Shown one piece after another: positions 25,003-37,295 of a stretch of 64,000 nt of DNA. Positions within the stretch are counted from its first letter, which is position 1. Every line of letters begins with the position of its first letter. Below the pieces are notes generated by a model. It was not told the DNA's origin. It did no database searches and worked only from the letters and a program-made list of their open reading frames with translations. The DNA is from Micropterix aruncella (lineage: Eukaryota > Arthropoda > Insecta > Lepidoptera > Micropterigidae), in the NCBI GenBank assembly GCA_944548615.1, contig OX155965.1:18534201-18598200 (forward strand). Direction: 5' to 3'. The translations under genes were made by a program, and so were the position numbers.

Positions 25003-28000
25003 TTACACGTGTGTTTCACTTTCACTTATTTTAAAGCTAACTATTTTTAATTCTTTTTTTTGTTTTTTTGTACAATTTTTATAAGTTTTTAAATTTAGAG
25101 GAATTTGGTTGAATATATGAGGGATTAGCCAATTCAATCTTCTTTTGCCATAAAGGTTGCGAAAGGGAGGGACGAGTAGCCGTTCATTTTGTATCTGTCT
25201 AGTGCTGTGTTTATGTTGGACATAAATTCGGAACTCGTCAGTCTCGAAATATTGAACTGTCAATCTATAAATAAATAATACATCAGCTGGTAATATGTCA
25301 CAATAATTGAAAAGTCCTATCTGGTCGTTTCTGAATTTATCTCGAATCTTGTTTGGAACTATTATTTTTAAAATACGGTGTTGTAGAGATGTGATGCGCG
25401 ATATATACGATTTAAATGTTTTGCCGTAGGTTGTAATTCCATAAGCAATAATAGATTCGACCAGGGCAAAATACAGAGTTCTCAGCTGATTGTATTTCAG
25501 AATGTATTTTAAGTGGTAGATTTTTATAATTATTTGTCTAAGTTTTTTGCAAATGTTATTAATGTGCACTTCCCAGTTGAATTTTTTATCAATCGTTAGT
25601 CCAAGGTACCTTTCAGCATCTACTTTTTTTATATGCTCACACCGACAGTCCGGTTGTTGATTATGTAGACAGTTATGCGTGTGGAATTTAATTGCAAAGC
25701 TACTTCCTCGTTCTCTTGCCTGCGATGACCTGATATGCATAACTTTAGTTTTTTCGGCATTGATTATCAGCCCATTGTTATGGGCCCATTCCTGTATCTT
25801 ATTAAAATCGTATTGCAAGTTTTGAGAAGCCTTATTAATGTCCGTATTACACGCAAATAAAGAGGAGTCATCGGCGTAGGTATACATTTGGCAGTCGGAG
25901 GTACATCCGCTGATCCCGTGTGTGTACATGATGTACAGTATTGGGCCCCAAATGCTTCCCTGAGCAGTGCCTGATCGTACTATCGCCTCACTACTAAATT
26001 TGTTATTAATTTTAACTACCATGTGTCTGTTGCTTAGGTAGTTTGTTAGCAGTCTCGATACATTTTCCCTTATTCCGGCTTCTTCATAGACTTTCGGAAA
26101 CTGACTGTGTTTTAAGGTATCATATGCACGAGAAAAGTCTATTAAAAGCATGATCACATGTTTCTTATCATTTAGAGCTGTGTTTACACTATTTGCAAAT
26201 TTAGATAGCAGCCCAGTAGTGCTTCTGCCTTTTAGAAAGCCGTGTTGATTTTCGGCGATTATGTCGTGATTTTGGAAGTATTTTTGTATTTTATCTCCGA
26301 TGTAGGCTTCGATAACTTTGTCTATTGCGGATAATATGGATATAGGTCTGTAATTACTACAATCTAGATGGTTTCCCTTCTTGTAAATGGGTCTTATTAT
26401 AGAGGTCTTAAAGGCATCTGGAAATTGTCCCGTCTTTATACAGAGATTAATTAAATGACTTAATACTGGACTGATTTCTGTGGTGACGTTTTTTATATCC
26501 CTAATCCTGATGTTGTCTTTCCCGGGCGCTTTGTTGCTACTAAAAGATCGCAATATTCGCTCGATGTCCTCTGGTTTACTAGGCGGAATATACAGAGATA
26601 CGTCGCACGCTTTCGCCATATAATTTTGGACTGGCGTTTGTGTTGCCGCTACCACCTCGTCCGGAGCCATCCCCACTATCAAGGCAGGTTCGCAGTATTG
26701 TGCATTTGCTTCCGATTGCGTCCGATATGATACGAATGTAGGCGAACTGTCGCTCCCCGCGAGCCCCGTAACCGTCATATCCAACCCAGTTGGTAATCCG
26801 CTACCACTGTTCAATACTGATCGATTAAAATTGCCGATTTGTAAGATCGTGTTACACGGAGATATGTTATTTACTTCGGAGAAGTGTTTTACAAAGTCAT
26901 TCGCTATTTCATTTTCCATTTTACTTCGTCCCATATACCGCATTATTGTATCGTCTATATTTTTAGGTATTTTTCCCAAAAGTGTATTAATAATACGCCA
27001 AATTTTTTTTCGGTCATTTTCAGCCTCCGTTATTTTTTGCCTGAAATATTCATTTTTAGCAAATCTGATTTTAGCGGTGATATTATTGCGGAGGTATTTA
27101 TATTGGTTTTTCAGGCATACATTTTTTGGCGAGTTTGTACATTTCTTGAAGAGTGTATCGCGCTCCCCTATGAGCCTCACAATCTCAAGATTTATCCATG
27201 GTTTTGTATTCGTTTTGATTTAGGTTTATTCTTAAGTATTTTACTCGTATTATATATTTGTGTAAATGTACATCTAATAGCATCATAAAGAGCTGCAGAA
27301 GTGGTACATTGGTTTACTAGTGAAGACCAGTTTGTCTCTTGCAGTAGTTTTAAGACCATCTGCTCGTCTAATGATGTATTTTGCCCAGAGTGTATGTTTT
27401 TATTAAGATGAATGTCCTGCAGAATCTCTAGGCACGTAATATAGTGGTCTGATATTTTAGTTGTTATTATAGCTTATCTTTGTTCAGATTTAGTTATTCT
27501 TACGAATATATGATCTATACAGGAACTAGTTATCTTGTCCATAACTATTGCCTCGCGCGTAATACCAGCTATACATTGAGTCAATCCGTGAGATGATAAC
27601 ATATTGAGGTAATTTTGGGTCAGCTATTCATTATTGCTGAGATCAATATTAATGTCCCCCATCCAAAGTATGTTTTCTGTGTGTCTATGTGTTTTTAGCA
27701 TGTTGTTAGATTCGATTATAAAATTTGACCTATTTTTATCGTTCGGCGGTCTGTATATACAGTATATTATCAGTTCATATCTATTACTGAGTGTTATTTT
27801 TCCCGTCATTCCCTCAAATGTTTTCTCCCCGTCATTGTGTGTATAGCTATGTGTATAGCTGTGTATAGTGTGCACAAGTGTGTATAGCTATGCTTTTCGT
27901 TTACGTATAATAAAACACCGCCTCCTCTGCGGTTCTTACGAGTATTGTAGTACATTTGAAAATGTGGTAGACTGTAGAATTGAATTTCCTCCTCTTTGAT

Positions 28001-28204
28001 ATTAATTTCTGTTAGACATATTAAATCGATTTTATTATAAGTGTTATGTACTAAAGCTTCAAATTCATTAAAATGTGCTCTAAGTGAGGCAATATTTAGA
28101 CAGATACACAATAAATCACTCGAATCCCCTCTCGTTGATCTAATCCACTCATTGATTCCACTATGATTATATTCTATACATTCTTCTAATATTCCTAAGT
28201 CCAT
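25003..28204 (-). pseudogene. LINE ORF2 remnant: broken endonuclease, long reverse transcriptase frame
   Basis: The endonuclease N-terminal part is at 28204-27806 (CLNIASLRAHFNEFEAL, DLICLTEINI, RRGGGVLLYV). A short tandem tata/gtgt-rich insertion near 27840-27890 disrupts the frame, which resumes in another frame to about 27600. Then 27180-25003 is an open 725-residue frame. It carries RPISILSAIDKVIEAY, GFLKGRSTTG, LLIDFSRAYDTLKH, the GTAQGSIWGP loop, and the YADD catalytic box. The C-terminal region ends with LVPPFRNLYGKR and HIFNQIPLNLKT. Reverse transcriptase core residues are intact, but the endonuclease breaks make the copy inactive. Confidence 0.85.
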
Positions 28205-28298
28205 TATATTGTCCCTAATTTTATAAATAAATTGTAGTAAAAGAAATACGTGATCCGAGTCCGATGAGGCAGATTTGTGATCCGAGTCCGGTATGTTC

Positions 28299-29090
28299 TT
28301 AGATGATCTTCTTCAGATCCGCTTCGTTTCTCATGCGGATGGCTGTGACATCGTTTTCGGTTCGTTTAAGATAAATATTTCCATTTTTATACCAAACAAA
28401 TTTATATTTATTGTTGGCTTTAAGTTTAGCTTGAAATAAAAGCTCTTTGAAATAAAAAGGCAAATTCTCGTTGACATGGACACGCGAGGAGTCGTCGTTG
28501 CCGAGTATATCATTATTAGTAAATGTTTTTTTTCTGTTCAGTAGCCAGGCCTCCCGATCCGCGTTGGATTTTAGTTCTATTACAATGGAGCTCTTTTTAC
28601 CGGCGATACGAGGTATTACCATTCGAGATTGCTGTGATCGTTCTTTGTTCATATTCAGAATGGCCGCTACGCGTTCTACAATTGCAGTTTCATCCTCTTT
28701 ATTCCTTGAGCTAATTCCACATATTTCTATGTTGTTCTGTCTGTAGTTTAGTTCTTGCTGATTCAGTCGGTCTTGAATTTTCAAAATATAGTTTTCTGTT
28801 ATATGCCCTTCTTTTTTGAGGATTTCCATTTCTGCCATGCAGTTTTTAATGGTAGATGCTTGTTGTTTGATAATATCCAAGAGTTAATCATATTTTGAGT
28901 TGAGAAATTCGTTCGATTTTTTTATATCCCGAACCTCTGCTAACACTATGCTAATTTTTTAGTCCATTTTTTCTAGCAGACTCTCTGGTTTATTAATCAT
29001 GTGAACTTCCTCTCCTCGTACAGATGTCGTCCCGTGGGCGGAAGATGTTGGGGCTTGTGCTTGCCTAGTCTTACGAGTAGTGATAATATT
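28299..29090 (-). pseudogene. LINE ORF1 remnant with coiled coil and FP25K-like C-terminal domain
   Basis: The intact 3' part (28880-28299, 193 residues) starts with a heptad-rich stretch (coiled coil), then an RRM-like section beginning near NNIEICGI. It ends with a domain around VHVNENLPFYFK, KYKFVWYKNGNIYLK and IRMRNEADL. That last part has the pattern of the C-terminal domain shared by baculovirus FP proteins and many insect LINE ORF1 proteins. Reading upstream in the same frame gives coding-like sequence to about 29090, broken by two TAA/TAA-type stops (near 28960 and 28883). Its role in the living element would be RNA binding. The viral similarity is a known shared domain; this copy belongs to a LINE because an RT follows it. 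Confidence 0.75.
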
Positions 29091-29156
29091 ATATATAAGT
29101 GCAATAGATATTAGACATGAAATAATACGACGATGTTATTTATTATAGTATATCAT

Positions 29157-29294
<138 letters not shown>

Positions 29295-29383
29295 CAAAAT
29301 GAAATTTGTTATTTTAATAAATTGTATAATTAAATCTTTAAATTTGCAACTGTTACAAACAACGAAAGTTAAATACACCGAAA

Positions 29384-31211
29384 TCAATGAGACACTTGAG
29401 CTTGAATTTGGGAAACCAATCCATCAACATTTGGATTAATTCCACTGATACGAAGACGTAAAGAATTTTACAAATTATCGTCAGTCAGTCTTGTACGATG
29501 TGTTGATTTATTAAGTTTCATCAATGAAAAGAACTGTTCGCATTTATAAGTACTGCCAAACGCACAAATCAATCTTCTTGCGAATTTTCTAAGCTGCGAA
29601 AAATTGTCTTCTTCTAGGTATTTTTTTGTAGAAATCGCACAACTCTACTTCTTCAAATTTGGATTTTAGGAGTGAGTTTCTTGAATCTCGATCAACTCCA
29701 TTTGTAAGTGTATTGGAGCATTTTGTACATTACATTTTGTAGGAGTAGCAAATAAACTGAAACAGTCTTCCATGCCTTTGAAGTCGCTAAATCTGATCGA
29801 AAATTGTTCCGACAGTAACTTGAGTTCTTCAGCATATTGAGCAAAAGCAATATTTTCATACGCAGAGAGCGTGTTGAAATGGTAACTGTTACCAGACAGC
29901 ATCTGTGACTCCCACAAGCGTAGTTTGATCTGAAATGCTTTCAAATGGCTGTACAAATTATTTACTAACTGTCCTTGTTTTTGAAGTTTCAAATTTAAAT
30001 CATTCAAATAGCCTGTAAGATCGACCAGAAATGCTAAGTCACATATCCATTTTGGGTCACTTAATTCAGATAGTGGTTTTTCTTTTATTTTCATAAAGTC
30101 TGCTATTTTCATAAAGAGTTTTTTTTTTATTATTATTATTATTATGTAATTTCTAAGCTCGTAAAACCGTTTCAACATATTTCCTTTGATCAGCCATCTG
30201 ACTTCACAATAATATGTTACGTCGTTATATTCAGCTGATATTTCATCCAAAAACGCCTTTAATTGACGATGGTTAGGCCTTCGGGATCGAATAAAGTTGA
30301 TGGTTTTTACTACCACATTCATAACACTCTGGAGTCGAATGGACTTAGAACACAAGTTCTGTTGGTGGATAATGCAATGAAGGACTATCAAATCATTTTT
30401 TGCACATTTAATTTTGTTGCTTTTTTATTCAAAATTCCGATGAAACCTTTTCGTAAGCCGACCATAGAAGGTGCACCATCAGTGTATACTCCAATTAATT
30501 TTGACCATGGCAAGCCAAAACTTGTGAATACCTTTTGAACTTCAATAAAAAATATCCTCTCCTGCAGTGGTTCCTTTTAGCGGCTGTAAAGCGAGCAATT
30601 CCTCAGTAACAGTGAACTCATTATCAACACCTCGAATAAATATAGCCAGTTGACCTGTATCAGACAAATCGGTGCTCTCGTCTAATGCTATGGAAAATGA
30701 TTCAAAACCAGCCATACTGTTAGTCAATGTTGTTTTTATATCATTAGCCATCATTTCTATACGTCGAACAACAGTTCATCTTGACAAACAAATTTTTTCA
30801 AATTCATGTTTCTTTTCAGGACACAAAATACTGCAAACTTCTAACATACACTCCTTGATAAATTCTCCTTCGGCAAATGGTTTTAATGACTCTGCCAATT
30901 TTGAGCTAACTATAAAACTAGCTTTCACAACATTATCAAGTTGTGTTCTTTGTTTATGAAACATTTGTTGCTGTTTTTCCAAATTTGCGGTAAGCTTCTG
31001 TATTTTGTCTGTTCTTAATTGTCCTGTCAGTGAGTGCAGCTTAGCATGCTTAGTTGAGTAATGCCTCTTTATATTGAATTCTTTCATTACTGAAATGGAT
31101 TCATTACACAGCAAACAAATAGGCTTACCATTGTGCAAAATAAAAAAGAATTCTTTCTTGAAACTGGCGACCCTCTGTATCTACTTTTCGTTTCTTTCCA
31201 CCAGACATCAT
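29384..31211 (-). pseudogene. hAT transposase pseudogene (ZBED5/GTF2IRD2-like lineage)
   Basis: Minus-strand reading starts at an ATG at 31211 and shifts frame once near 31150. It then runs through a C2H2-type finger (ICLLCNES...H...H). A single in-frame TGA occurs at about 30777, where CGA-to-TGA would explain it. The RNase-H-like part follows (SFSIALDESTDLSDTGQLAIF, ALDEST being the first acidic motif). One-base shifts occur near 30545 and near 30395. An (ATT)n expansion lies inside the frame near 30130. The C-terminal dimerisation segment is near 29560 (STYKCEQFFSLMKLNKS), with the last stop at 29384. The family is inferred from these motifs. Terminal inverted repeats were not located. At least three frameshifts and two stops show it is dead. 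Confidence 0.82.
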
Positions 31212-31636
31212 TTTTGTTTACTTATCGTTCAATAAACTTAATAACAAGCTTAGTTAGTAACCACTCAAGATGCACACAAAGTCACAAAGCAAGTTGACGG
31301 CTCGAGCAGTTCGCTAGGATATCGATTGTACAAGTTATCACCTCGGTAGCTCAAATAGAACTGACTGATCAAATCAAATCAAATCAAATATCTGTCGACG
31401 GGCCTTGCTAGAGGCCCGTGACATCTTCCACTAGGCATTTTGCCTTTTCGTGGGGTTTCACGTGAGCCGGGCCCATTGGCCCCGCTTTCTGGAATGGCGT
31501 CACAGGGCTTTGTGCCCTGTGGCAAGACTCATTGTTATGTGCTTAGGCACCTTATCGGGAAGGATTGTGACGGGAGGTGGTAATGACATCTTTTGTGGCA
31601 AGGCTGCTGTGCTGCGATACCCGCGCTGGTGGTCCG

Positions 31637-34330
31637 TTAATCAAGCAGACTGCGCGGGTACGGCTTCCGGACATCTGGTGGCCTGGTGTGCAGAGGAGCG
31701 AGCTGGCGGATGTGCTCGTGAGGCGAGGTGTCGGCCCTGCGGTACATAGCGCGCGCGAGGCGCTTTACGTGTTCCTCCACGGACTCTGTTTCGCTAAAAT
31801 CGCGTTCCAGAGTCGCATTTCGGACGTACCAAGGGGCTCCCGACACTTTTCTTAGCCCCACGTTCAGCACTCGCTGGATGTTACTCCGCTGAGATGCCGA
31901 GATGAGGTGGTACCAGGCCGGTGCCGCGTACGTGAGTTTCGTCCTCACGTACATCTTCAGCATCAGCAGCCGTGTCTTCGCCGGGATCGCGGCCGAACGG
32001 AGAACGGGCAGCAGCGCGTAGAAGGCGGATTTCGAAGCGGCAATTGTTGCTTTCGCATGGTGCGCAAAGTTAAGGCGACGGTCGATATGCACCCCGAGGT
32101 ACTTGACCGTGTTCTTCCACGGTACCGGGGTGCCGCCGAGTTTCACCGGCTCCGGGTAAACTTTGAGTGAGCCGGTGATGATCGCTTCGGACTTAGCCGC
32201 GTTAACGACAATCCGCCATTTCCTTAGCCATTCTGGCATAAGGTCTAGTTGCTGCTGCAGTTTCTTGGCCGCGACCTTGATGTTAGTTGAAGTTGCCATA
32301 TACATCGCGTCATCCGCGAAAAGCGCCAGCTCCGCGCCGGCGCTGAGCGGTATGTCATTTGTGTAGACACCGTATAGCGCCGGCGATAGGCAGCTTCCCT
32401 GCGGGACTCCCGCCGCGATGGGACGAATTGTGGACTGCTCGCCCTCCACCGCGACGAAGAACCCTCTTCCGGAGAGGAAGGAAGCCACCACGTTACGGAG
32501 CAGGCGCGGTGCCGTGGTCTGTGTCGCCAGCTTGTAGCGGAGGCCCCTCGTGCCAGACTCGGTCGAACGCCTTTTCGACGTCCAGGAAGACGGCTGCCGT
32601 ATGCTGTTGCTTATTGTAGGATTCCGTCAGGCGATGTACTACCCGCGTGAGTTGCAGGGTAGTCGAGTGGCCCGTACGGAATCCATACTGCTCGTTGCGC
32701 GGGGCGAGGTGCGGCGTTAGTCGCGCCAGCACGCATCGCTCGAAGACCTTCGCGAGGGTAGGCAGCAGCGAGATCGGGCGGTAGTTGCCCGGTTGCCGTA
32801 GGTCTTTGTGAGATTTCGGCAGCATTATCACCTTAGCCGTCTTCCACTTCTCTGGAAAATGACCGAGTCTGATGCAGGAGTTTAGCAGCCCTGCGAGGGC
32901 CGGCAGCTGGCGACGCGGAAGCCTCTTCAGCGCGCCGTTACTGATGCCGTCGGGGCCGGGTGCCTTCTTCAGCTTGAGTTGCTGGATTCGACGCTGGAGC
33001 TCAGCCGGAGTTATCGGCGGGATCTCTCTGCCGAGCTCCGGTGGCGATTCCTCCTCCGCAGCTAGGTGCTCGTGGACCACCTTGGAGTGCTCCTGGTCTT
33101 CTATGTCGTGCGGGACGAAGGTCTTCTCCAGGTGGTCGGCGAAGAGAGTCGCTCTGTCGTCGGCGACATAGTGGAGGTTCCCGGTCGAATCCAGTAGTGG
33201 CCGCGCTGGTTCAGCCGTACTCAGCAGGCGACGATTCAGCCTGTATATAGATGGCATGTCGTCGCCTATCGAGTCGAGGAATTCCTCCCACGACTCGGCT
33301 GCGTACGTCTGCAGTTCCTCTTGCAAGCTAGCGTTCGCTTTGTTTAAGCGGCGCTTAGCTTCCGGACACCGATTTTCGGCCCAGAAGCGATGCAAGCGCC
33401 GCTTCTCCCGCAGCTTGTCTCGCAGTCGTTGCGGGAGGCGGGGACGTGTCGCTTTCGCCTCTATCGTCGAGGAGCTGGCTTCCAGCGCGGTCTTGATGGC
33501 CTCCTGAAGGTTGTACACCCGGCTCTCAATATCTCCGGCGGTGACCGGTGTCTTATAATCTAGGATTGCCTTACCAAGCAGCTTCTCGTATCGTGTCCAG
33601 TCAATACGGCGGCGCTCTCTATAGTGACTCGCTGTAGCAACGTCGGTCTGTAGTTCTAGGAGAACCGGCAGGTGATCCGACTGGAGTTCATAAATGACTT
33701 CCTGCACATAGGGAAATGTCACGTTGTGCAGGAGGGCGACATCGAGTACCTCTGACGAGTGGGTTGGCGTGCTCGGAACACGTGTGTGTTGTTCCGGTCC
33801 GGCGACCGTGAAGCCTCTTTTCTCGGCGTGGTTAAGCAATTGCGCGCCATCGACGTTGGCGCGCGTCGAGTTCCACGCCGGATGCTTGCTGTTCAGGTCG
33901 CCGGCTACAATCGTAGGTATCGTCTGGTGTAGGAGTTTGTCGATGTCGCCAGTCTCCAGTCGGTTGCTGGGCGGTTTGTAGACTGCAAAAATCCGCAAGT
34001 CTACTCCGCCTGCTCTTAGCTGAATTCCCGTTGCGTACAGCGAGTCTAGCTGCGGCACGTCGATTTGTTGGTGGAGCATCGTCCTCCTCACGAAGACGGC
34101 GGTGCCCCTGTACGCGCGACCTTCTGTCGTCACGTTGTCCGTCCGGTACGCGATGTAGTTGGGTATGCGCACCGAGACGAACTTCAGGAGCTTTGTCTCC
34201 GATACGAGGAGGACGTCGACCTGCTGTTCCTGCAGGAAGGCTCGCACCGACGGAAGCTTGCTTTTGATGCCATCCGCATTCCAATGCACTATTCTTAGTG
34301 GCCTGCCGATGCAGGAGGCATGGCTGTGCA
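31637..34330 (-). pseudogene. LINE ORF2: APE-type endonuclease and reverse transcriptase, one frameshift
   Basis: The endonuclease domain opens with RIVHWNADGIKS at about 34295 and continues with the SETKLL and GDLNSKHPAW motifs. The reverse transcriptase follows (NYRPISLLPTLAKVFER, FLDVEKAFDRVWHEG). The frame then shifts by one base near 32544-32547, where a run of four C on the plus strand (G on the coding strand) seems to have one base too many. Removing one base restores continuity into the GVPQGSCLSPALYG and FADD motifs. No ATG sits just before the endonuclease in this frame, so ORF2 may be reached by overlap with ORF1 or by reinitiation. The single indel in a homopolymer may be a real mutation or an assembly error. 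Confidence 0.85.
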
Positions 34331-35884
34331 CTGTAGGGCGGACGACGGCCCCAGTAGGCGCTGTAGGGTGCGCGCTACGATGGAGCTTGCTTCCGCCGGG
34401 TTGGCAAGCAGCTCGCTTACCAGAAACAGCAGGTCTGCCACCGTTACGTTTACAGCCTCTTGGCTGCGCTCTTGGGGCTGGGGTCGGTGTATTGGGGTGT
34501 TCGCCTTCTCGACCACCTTCGTCTCCTGTGGAGGCGTTCTCGTCGGCCACTTGGAGCGCTGCCGATTTGACTTCTTTGCAGTAGCTGGCTGCGGACAAGC
34601 GGTCGACGGTGCCGGCTTCTGCCTCCACGAAAGGGGATTCTCCCGGCTCGCCACCGGTTTTTGTTTCTGTAGCTGTGGAGCGGGGGGAGGCTGAGGCATA
34701 GCCTGTGGTTTTGCCGGTTTCCGCGGCGAAGCCCGTGGAGACTGAGTCTGTTCCGGGGCTGGGGCGGTCTGGGAGCGCTGGGCGCGCGGGGCGCGCGGGG
34801 CAGCGGTTCGCGGCTCTGCTTGAGGGGCAGCAGCCGCCGCTCGCGGAGCACCTTGCTGCTGCCTCGTTGTCTGGCGGATTTCTGCCATGAACGCAGGGCA
34901 CCTCCTGTTGTTTGCGGGGTGATCCGCCCCGCAGTTGCCGCATGTTGCTTTGACTGTGTTTGGTCTCGGACAGTTTTTGGCTGCATGCTCCTCGCCGCAG
35001 CAGACACAGACTTGCGGCCGGTGACAGTTGTGGCTGCTGTGGCGGAATCGCTGGCATCGGTGGCACTGTTTGGGGCCCTTTCGTCCCCTCCAGGACTCCA
35101 CTGTGACCTTTATGTGGTGTAGGTCCGGGAGCTGGAACACCTCGCGCCAGCGATCTGTCTTCCGGAGGACGACATGAAAAAGGGGTCGCCGCCCCCCGTG
35201 GATCATCTTGACGTATGTGGCCTCAAAGCCATGGGCGGCTAGACCCGAGATGACCTCTTCGGGCGTTGTCGATTCCGGGAGGCCTCGTATTGCAATTTTG
35301 GCATCCTTCTCAGCCGGCGCGGTGTAGGAGTGCCACGCGATATTGCCGAGGGAGTGCAGGTAGTCCTGTACGACGCGGTATTCAGCGTCGTCCGCCGGGC
35401 GAAACCGTAAACCTCCACTTATTGGCCCGACGATAGGCGCTCTCCCCAGCCTTGCATGAAGGGTGTTTAGGTGGACGGTCCAGTTGTCCAGCTTCTCCAC
35501 TATAATGGGCTGTGGACGTGGCGTCGGCTTCGGTGGCTGGGATGACTGCGTGGGAGGCGTCAGTGAGCGCGGCAGCGGCGAGGGGCTCTTCCTAGTCGCT
35601 AATTCAGCATAGGACGGCCCGCTTGCCTGCTCGCAGCGCGCCTCCTCGTTGTCTGAAGGCGGCGGCGTCAGGAGGGCTTCGCAGCAGTCGGGTCCAAACG
35701 AGCCGGCCCGACGGCGCTGCGAGTCTCTTTCTAGCTCGGTGTCGGGAGACCCGGGCTCTCTTTCGCGTTTCTTTGGAGTGGCAGGTAGTAACAGCGGCAT
35801 ATCACGACCTCTAGCTACAGGTGAGCTATAGGCCATGGTAGCTTCGGCTGCGTCGGCGAAAGACTGCATTTCCGATATTTTCAC
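34295..35884 (-). CDS. LINE ORF1: Gag-like nucleic-acid-binding protein with zinc knuckles
   Basis: Intact 529-residue open frame. The N-terminal third is Pro/Ser/Arg-rich and low complexity. The middle (about residues 130-260) is a globular region that resembles the RRM-like/PRE_C2HC part of Jockey Gag proteins. At about residues 275-330 three consecutive Cys/His clusters follow: CHRC...H...C, CVCC...H...C and CGNC...H...C. These are CCHC zinc knuckles that bind the element RNA. The C-terminal third is again low complexity (Ala/Pro/Gln/Arg). The stop at 34295 overlaps the start of the endonuclease domain in another frame. The role is packaging element RNA into a ribonucleoprotein; not a host gene. 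Confidence 0.85.
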   Translation of the reverse strand: MKISEMQSFADAAEATMAYSSPVARGRDMPLLLPATPKKREREPGSPDTELERDSQRRRAGSFGPDCCEALLTPPPSDNEEARCEQASGPSYAELATRKSPSPLPRSLTPPTQSSQPPKPTPRPQPIIVEKLDNWTVHLNTLHARLGRAPIVGPISGGLRFRPADDAEYRVVQDYLHSLGNIAWHSYTAPAEKDAKIAIRGLPESTTPEEVISGLAAHGFEATYVKMIHGGRRPLFHVVLRKTDRWREVFQLPDLHHIKVTVESWRGRKGPKQCHRCQRFRHSSHNCHRPQVCVCCGEEHAAKNCPRPNTVKATCGNCGADHPANNRRCPAFMAEIRQTTRQQQGAPRAAAAAPQAEPRTAAPRAPRAQRSQTAPAPEQTQSPRASPRKPAKPQAMPQPPPAPQLQKQKPVASRENPLSWRQKPAPSTACPQPATAKKSNRQRSKWPTRTPPQETKVVEKANTPIHRPQPQERSQEAVNVTVADLLFLVSELLANPAEASSIVARTLQRLLGPSSALQCTAMPPASAGH

Positions 35885-36035
35885 TTATAAAGTAAAAAAT
35901 ATAAAAGTCCACAGCTAGTACACAAAACTCGTATTTCTACTAATTACGCGCACGAACTGGTCGCTTAGGCGAACCGGAGATTCACTAGACGGCACGGAGA
36001 ATGCACAGAACAGGCTGGAGCAAAGCTGAACTTTG

Positions 36036-36235
36036 NNNNNNNNNNNNNNNNNNNNNNNNNNNNNNNNNNNNNNNNNNNNNNNNNNNNNNNNNNNNNNNNN
36101 NNNNNNNNNNNNNNNNNNNNNNNNNNNNNNNNNNNNNNNNNNNNNNNNNNNNNNNNNNNNNNNNNNNNNNNNNNNNNNNNNNNNNNNNNNNNNNNNNNNN
36201 NNNNNNNNNNNNNNNNNNNNNNNNNNNNNNNNNNN
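36036..36235. other. Assembly gap, exactly 200 N
   Basis: A round 200-base run of N. The size suggests a placeholder of unknown true length. It falls at the 5' leader of the Jockey-like LINE and between the truncated 3' sides of genes A and B. Confidence 0.99.
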
Positions 36236-36656
36236 AGTCGTGCAGCTTCCACGGAGAAGGAGTACGAGAAAAAGTCGCTGCTGTACTCGAGAAAGTAACT
36301 GCGTACATAGAATAAATAAACTTAATATTATAACTTTAATTCGAAGCCATTTTTCCTATTTAGGTCATTTTTTCGCAGGGTCGGCCTAGTTCCAGACTAT
36401 CCCTTGGGCGACTGACTGGGGAATAATGCAGTTCTATGGCGGCGATAGCCCTGCATTGGTTAGTGTGGTTATTTACAACTGAAGAGAGTTTCTTCCGGCA
36501 CTGACCTGGAAACTCTTCCTTGATCTTTTCGGAAACCCAAAACTCGATGTCTAATCATCGTTTGTGCACAAAAAAAAAACTATAAGGCATGTACACGTAC
36601 GGTAAGTGGCAAATACTCATGCTATTATGGCGAAACTCAAAGGCATTAAAAGGAAA

Positions 36657-37295
36657 TTTTGTGAATAAGCGATAATTAGAGAACGTCCAGTTTTGGGCAA
36701 TAAATCACTTTATGCAATGTGAACTGTTAAAGGTGCTTGAATGCTTAAATGCAGGCAAGGAGACACGTACAACTCAAAGCGACTTAAAACCGATCAGAAA
36801 AGGAGCAACACATAATAAATTCTAGATCGCTACTAATAGACTAAAAACTACCGATGGAAAGGCTTTGCAAGAAAATTTTGTGCATAAGCGATGATTAGAG
36901 GACATTTGATTGAGGTTGAGGACATTTGATGGTGATTAGAGGAGTTTTGGGCAATAAATAATTTTCTGTAATGTGGATTGTTAAAGGTAAAGGAATGTTT
37001 TAATGCAGGCAAGGAGAAACAACTCAACCAGGAACAGGTGCAACAATAAATTTTAGATGGTTACTAATAAACTTAAACAGTACCGTCGGAAAGGCTTCAT
37101 CAGGACATTTTGTGCATAAACGATGATTAGAGGACATCGACTTTTGGGGAATAAATCACTTTCTGCAAAGTGGATTGTTAAAGGTAAAGAAATGCTTAAA
37201 TGCAGGCAAGGAAAAACGTACAACTCAACGACTTAAACCGTTCAGGAACAGGTGCAACAATAAATTCTAAATCGTTACTAAATAAACTAAATTCA
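36657..37295 (+). repeat. Tandem repeat, about 220-bp unit, three copies, next to gene B exon 3
   Basis: Units start at about 36657, 36877 and 37109 with attttgtgcataagcgatga and share tgcaggcaaggagaaacgta and gcaacaataaattctaaat. The third unit ends at the splice donor of gene B exon 3 (37298). No coding content. Confidence 0.88.

Larger units (their letters stand above)
24995..29095 (-). mobile_element. Decayed non-LTR retrotransposon with an FP-like ORF1
   Basis: Minus-strand LINE of about 4.1 kb, much lower in GC than the Jockey-like element. It includes an ORF1 remnant (about 29090-28299), a broken endonuclease (28204-27600) and a long reverse-transcriptase frame (27180-25003). A 133-bp AT microsatellite abuts its 5' side. 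It lies between truncated gene A and the hAT relic. The precise clade is left open; the ORF1 type and the lack of RNase H fit CR1/L2-like groups. Confidence 0.82.
31372..36035 (-). mobile_element. Nearly full-length Jockey-like non-LTR retrotransposon (LINE)
   Basis: Minus-strand element, GC-rich against its AT-rich surroundings. It has a 5' leader, a Gag-like ORF1 (35884-34295), an endonuclease/reverse transcriptase ORF2 (about 34300-31637), a short 3' UTR and a 3' tail of about four (GATTT) units at 31372-31394 (read as tcaaa on the plus strand). Upstream of ORF1 the sequence runs into the 200-N gap at 36036; 36236-36320 may be more of the leader. Gag-type zinc knuckles plus APE-type endonuclease and no visible RNase H fit the Jockey clade; the clade name is a motif-based inference. 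Only one reading-frame break was seen, so this is the youngest-looking element in the window. Confidence 0.88.

Noticed and set aside
32872..34584. Many plus-strand frames opposite the Jockey-like LINE
   Set aside because: Shadows of the GC-rich minus-strand coding sequence; no motifs of their own.
35965..36389. Open frames across the N run
   Set aside because: They depend on unknown bases in the 200-base gap.
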